Positions 59,650 to 64,000 of a stretch of 64,000 nucleotides of DNA are shown here, in pieces (the stretch's first letter is position 1; each line of letters opens with the position of its first letter). The notes under the pieces are model-generated. The model was not told the origin of the DNA. It worked only from the letters and a program-made list of their open reading frames with translations, and ran no database searches. The DNA is from Mantis religiosa (taxonomy: Eukaryota > Arthropoda > Insecta > Mantodea > Mantidae). The DNA lies in the NCBI GenBank assembly GCA_030765055.1, contig CM060947.1:224741625-224805624 (forward strand), given 5' to 3'. Made by a program: the position numbers and the translations under genes.

Positions 59650-60335
59650 TATTCTAACCGTTTTTATAAATCGTCACAAGGAGATTCATTTAACAACATT
59701 TTTCTCTGCCCGTGTTTCGTGTTTCGCAGTTTTAACCCTGTTTTCTGGAGTTATGCCCAGCTTGTTAACATTGTTCACTGCCTGAGGAGTTGCAGCTGCC
59801 TTTGTAATCCCTCTGCTTGTCTAGAACCTCACATTCAAAGGCTACAGTCTTTGAGAAGCATACAGGCTTCTACTGCGTTGAATAGCATGCAAGAGCGAAC
59901 AATTAACTTAAACTGAAAAGAAAAATGGAAAACCTGAATTCCGCTTTTGAGGTCTTCGGGAGGGATTCCACCGTTGCGGCAAAAGCTTCTTAAAGAAATA
60001 AACGTAAAAAAAGATAGTAAAGATGAAAGGGAAAATTTAAGAAAAAAAAAGTTGCATTCATGTTACTTTCTCTATGCTCTATTATTTTAGTACAGTGTGT
60101 CAGCAAAGCCATGGTTCAGTTATCACAGGTCACAGAAAAGCAACGAAATATGAACTGATCACCAAGTGATAGATGAACTCTTCAATAACTCAAAACTCTT
60201 CAAGTTTTCATAGCTTCCATTTGTAGGTCTACACACATCTAAGTAATATTTAGTTCATCCAACAGACATCTAAGGACATCAGGGTAACACGGCGAATGAA
60301 CTTTCTGATTCTCTCCTATAAACTGTTAATAACAT
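59650..60335. other. non-coding stretch
   Basis: Nothing recognised. Confidence 0.5.
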
Positions 60336-60336
60336 C

Positions 60337-61399
60337 GGAAATTAATTGTTATTTCACATTAGCCATGTGTAGGACGCACTATGAAAGGGTAGAGTCATAC
60401 TGAAAAATTCAGTGCCATAGCCGGGATTTGAACAACGGATTTTCTGGCCTCCGTCCAGCCGCTGTAAACCACTGTCATTAAATTCTCCAACTGACTCGTG
60501 TTTTTCCCGGTAAACCACTACGAATTCTCATAAACACATGAGACAACTACCTTAATGGCGACTTACTATGCTGTAAGTACTTTAAGGCTCGGGCTTTATA
60601 GTTAACCACTATTAAGTAAATTAATGGAAATTAATTGTTCTTTCACACTAGCCGTGTGTAGGAAGCACTATGAAAGGGTAGAGTGAGACTGAAAAATTCA
60701 ATGCCATAGCCGGCATTTGAACCACGGATCTTCTGGTCTCCGTCCAGCCGCTGTAAACCATTGAACTACTATGGCTAACGTGTCGACATGACATTAAATT
60801 CTCTAACTGACTCGTGTTTTTCCCGGTAAACCACTAGGAATTCTCATAAACACATGAGACAACTACCTTAATGGCGACTTAGTATGCTGTAAGTACTTAA
60901 AGGCCCGGGCTTTTATAGTTCGGACTACTGTTAAGTATAATTAATGGAAATTAATTGTTCTGTCACATTGGCCGTGTGCAGGGCGCACTATGAAAGGGTA
61001 GAACCAGACTGAAAGGTACAATTTCATAGCCGATTCATGGATTTTAACCATGAATCTTCTCGTCTCCGTCCAGCCGCTCTAAACCATGCTACTATGGCCA
61101 ACGTGACAACATGATTAATTTCCATTAATTGTACCTAATGGTTGTTCGAACTATAAAGCCCGGGCCTTAAAGTACTTACAGCATAGTAAATCGCCATTAA
61201 GGTAGTTGTCTCATGTGTTTATGAGAACTCCGAGTGGTTTACCGGGAAAAATACGAGTCCATTGGAGAATTTAATGTCATGTTGGCACGTTGGCAATAGT
61301 AGCTCAATGGTTTACAGCGGCTGGACGGAGACCAGAAGATCCGGGTTTCAAATCCCGGCTATGGCATGGAATTTTTCAGTCTGACTCTAGCCTTTCATG
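60337..61399. repeat. array of a 320-bp tRNA-like repeat: three direct and one inverted copy
   Basis: Copy 1 60337-60625, copy 2 60626-60945, copy 3 60946-61112 (truncated), copy 4 61113-61399 inverted. The period is 289 then 320; copy 1 is shorter because it lacks about 31 bases ('ttgaactactatggctaacg' region). Each full unit reads 'ggaaattaattgttc', 'actatgaaagggtagag', a tRNA-like block, 'gtttttcccggtaaaccact', 'cataaacacatgagacaact', 'aatggcgactta' and 'gcccgggctttatagtt'. The tRNA-like block (plus strand in copy 4, about 61291-61367) has A box TAGCTCAATGG and a B-box-like GGTTTCAAATCCC, and in copy 2 a perfect 7-bp acceptor stem GCCATAG/CTATGGC. Copies 2 and 4 form long inverted arms. 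Confidence 0.92.
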
Positions 61400-62097
61400 T
61401 TAATAATATCGTTTATATGAATACTTACACACGCTGTTTCCTATAGGTAGCATATACGTAAAAATCTACGGACGTTAGATGTTGCGTTCGGACAGGTTAT
61501 ATCTTTCTACACATCGTTGAGCAAATATGGTATCCAATTTCATTGTCAACATTTACTTTGATTCTCTGGTCACCCTGAAGTTAGTAATTGTTACCGCTCA
61601 CGCTTTTGTTATAATCTTTTTATGGTTATACCTATTATGATTATGGGATTTGATAACTGATTAGTTCCTTTAATACAACGTTGACGTGATGTGGAACAGT
61701 GCAACATTCTAGAAATTGTGGCAGTGTAACAATTTAACATGTCATGGTAGCTGTTAGAAATCACAGCCTGCTCTGCAAGGAAATATGCGTTTAGTACATT
61801 AGGGCACACCTAGGAATACTAATATTGGTTGTTCATAAGGCCGACATAACAATGGACATATTCATACTCAAGAAAATGTCTTCATCGCTAAAAATAAACC
61901 TGTGTACCAGTTGTTCATCAGTGTCAATCACATCAAGTTTCTGTATTACAAACCCAAATCATTTTGTCTCTCAGCTGAAAGGATAGTGTGACAACTGACA
62001 TTTGCCCCGCAAGACGGAGAAGATTCATTAAACTTCATGTGTTATTGTTATCTTCTCCTGTACTAAATATAAATGTATGATAAGTTCATACAATAGG
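61400..62097. other. non-coding stretch
   Basis: Nothing recognised. Confidence 0.5.
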
Positions 62098-62323
62098 CTC
62101 GACGGCTGTTCTCCTTTGGAACATTTCGAAGGTGGTAACTCGTATACGTTGGGTTTTAATCATTAGATCACGCACACATTCGCACTCACATTCATACTTC
62201 CAGACTCTGGAGAAGATGAGGAATTATCTTGGTCGGGGAAAATTCCCCACCCCCAGCGCCGGGAATCGAATCCGCGACCCCTAGAATGGCAGGCAGGTGC
62301 TCTACAGACTGAGCTACGGGGGC
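62098..62323 (-). mobile_element. SINE family B, second copy
   Basis: Minus-strand copy: head 'gcccccgtagctcagtctgt' with A box TAGCTCAGTCTG and B box GGATTCGATTCCC, body 'gagtctggaagtatgaatgt', 'gtgtgcgtgatctaatgatt' and 'aatgttccaaaggagaacag', as in the copy at 9598. The A tail is missing, so it may be cut at the 3' end. Confidence 0.88.
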
Positions 62324-62329
62324 AAGCCT

Positions 62330-62760
62330 CCTAAAATTTATGTTCGATGTTTGTATGGAATATTCCATTATCAGATTTCATTTATATTGGTTTAAATTTC
62401 AAATACGCTTGCGTTTCTTATGTTAGAAGTCATTTTACATTTTCCATCACTGTTATACAAAGAGAATGGAATTACAAAGTCATCACATAGCAACCGGTTA
62501 TCAAAGGATTGCAGCTAGAGAAAATACGTATGAAATCTATTTCTGTAAATGATTATTTTAAATAAACACGAAGCATAATATTTTAGTGGAGGATAGTATA
62601 TCGTATCCCCTTGATAGTAAAATGTCCTGTGATACAGCGGCACTGGCAAAGTTTTGGAAGTTCAGAACACGTCAGTTGGAGAGACATGTAGCACTCTAGC
62701 CCTGCGTAAACACAGAAACGCTATCGACAGATAACAGGAATCTCCTGAATTTCCCCTTCA
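62330..62760. other. non-coding stretch
   Basis: Nothing recognised. Confidence 0.45.
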
Positions 62761-62767
62761 CCACTTC

Positions 62768-62860
62768 TATAAAACGTTTGTAGAATATTCTAGAACGCTT
62801 TGTGGAAACCTTCAGCTGCTATATAAGCCAGCATGTTTGCGAGAAGACGGAGAATTAGTG
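62768..62860 (+). promoter_or_regulatory. heat-shock-element-like motif with TATA box
   Basis: GAATATTCTAGAA at 62783-62795 is a perfect three-unit heat shock element (GAAnnTTCnnGAA). A TATATAAG follows at 62820-62827, about 25 bases on, and then 'gtttgcgagaagacggag' and 'attagtgagtgagcc'. No coding sequence that I can recognise follows. The layout resembles the promoter half of the LTRs at 34960 and 55369 ('gcgagaaaacagctgtg' in copy 2), so this may be a third, partial LTR. Motif match only; function is inferred. Confidence 0.4.
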
Positions 62861-62889
62861 AGTGAGCCTCTGGTGAACTAATAAATGAT

Positions 62890-62970
62890 GAGGTCTAGGG
62901 ATAGCGTACTAGAATCAGGTTCTCAAAGTCGCGGATTCAAACCCCGCAGAGGGCGATGAATGTTTTTGAG
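62890..62970 (+). mobile_element. tRNA-like SINE head, fragment
   Basis: 'gaggtctagggatagcgtac' followed by 'agtcgcggattcaaaccccg' with B-box-like GGATTCAAACCCC and 'cagagggcgatgaatg'. The A box is poor. No other copy in the window. Confidence 0.45.
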
Positions 62971-62974
62971 CGAA

Positions 62975-64000
62975 GAAACCTTAGCATGGCTTCGCTTGGA
63001 TGCGTGGTACATTTATGGGACGCTATGATGTCCTTCGCCTAATTTGGAATGGGACACTGAGAAACAAAACAGTTACAGATGTATTACTTTATCTTGACAG
63101 AAATCATGCGTGGTAGGGATGAGTAGCAACTGTGGTGGGGATAGTGCACCTATCGCCACAATGCGTAACACGCGTAAGATTAGGAGAGGTGAATGCCGTG
63201 CACAAGGTGTCCAGAAACAAATCTCACTCTCGAAGCCAGCATTGCAGCTCTTATAAACTAAGTTGTAATTCTTACTGTGGTACATAGGCGTTTTGAACAA
63301 CACTCTGTTCTCCTCCAGCATGCATGATAACCAAGTGTCGGCCTTTCGACATCGCTGCAGAGTCCCTGTAACGAATTTCACTCCAGGCATATGGTCTAGT
63401 GTGTGCTGCTTTGATATGTTTCATCCATGTAAACTATATAAACTTCACTGCGATATCTCTGAATATTTCGTAAATACTTAAGCATTTTTGCCCGTATGGT
63501 ACGATTTTCGATTAAAATTTGTATGTCACGCTGAGGGTTTCTGTTATTTTTTTATTTTTATTTATTTTTTTCCACATAAATCCTAGCTTCAAAAGAACTC
63601 TTCTTAATGTTCAGAAACAGCCTGGGAAGTCACTAGAATTTTGAAGCTTCATAAGCACTTTCTTCAGAGTTAGTCTTTGCTTTTCTGTGTTTTAAAAATG
63701 ATTAGCATTTGATGTAACTACTTCTGAATTAAGTGGTCCAAATTATATTCTGTGCATGTTCTTAATCTTTGTTTACTGGGCATAGAGGAGGACGTTTTTG
63801 CACTAGCACCAATGGCTTTTCATTCCTTAATAACTCTCCTAAACTGATTTCAGACACAACTGTTGCCTCAGATGCCTTTTCCCAGATTTTCATAGCAGAC
63901 CCAGACAATTGTTTTTTTTTTTTTTCATAAATCTATAGGCATTGGTTATTGCATCTCGTATTTTTAAATGGAGCACTTTATTTCCTAATACGATGCTAGG
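62975..64000. other. non-coding stretch to the window edge
   Basis: Nothing recognised; T-rich runs at about 63547-63572 and 63911-63925. Confidence 0.5.

Overview
The window looks like non-genic, intergenic or intronic DNA from a large, repeat-rich insect genome. Evidence: AT-rich background with no long host open reading frame, very many tRNA-derived SINEs with Pol III A/B boxes, mariner and PIF/Harbinger transposons, and non-LTR retrotransposons of insect type. The SINE and LINE types feel most like a cockroach/termite (Blattodea), but that is a guess from memory of families, not a search. No complete host gene could be recognised. A few short coding-like islands (5.2, 39.1 and 53.7 kb) are the only host-exon candidates.

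Layout. 0-7 kb: AT-rich, with one possible transposase helix-turn-helix remnant and one candidate terminal exon. 7.6-8.9 kb: 5'-truncated RTE-like LINE with a broken catalytic box. 9.6-12.5 kb: SINEs plus (CT)n and (GAT)n microsatellites. 13.1-14.8 kb: a 1.63-kb PIF/Harbinger-type element with TAA target duplications, keeping only a 45-codon piece of a coding region. 15.6-21.0 kb: a nearly complete 5.14-kb LINE (ORF1 gag-like, ORF2 endonuclease/RT/RNase H) on the minus strand. It is inserted with an 11-bp target duplication into the tRNA-like part of another repeat, which itself has an inverted arm. 21-31 kb: scattered SINEs, a GC-rich island and a deleted mariner. 35.0 and 55.4 kb: two solo LTRs of one family with TATA box, polyA signal and heat-shock-element-like motifs. 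41.2-41.9 kb: a 289-bp tandem duplication. 43.7-45.1 kb: a second mariner type split by a SINE with a 17-bp target duplication. 48.5 and 56.8 kb: LINE scraps. 49.2-49.7 kb: a decayed DDE transposase. 58.7-59.4 kb: another deleted mariner, same family as the 29.8-kb copy. 60.3-61.4 kb: three direct and one inverted copy of a 320-bp repeat with a tRNA-like cloverleaf, the same family that the big LINE interrupted.

Nothing in the window forms an operon or a working pathway. Its history is one of nested insertions (LINE into tRNA-like repeat, SINE into mariner), internal deletions and point-mutation decay. The elements are mutually informative: for example the second mariner copy contains the parental sequence on both sides of the deletion in the first copy.
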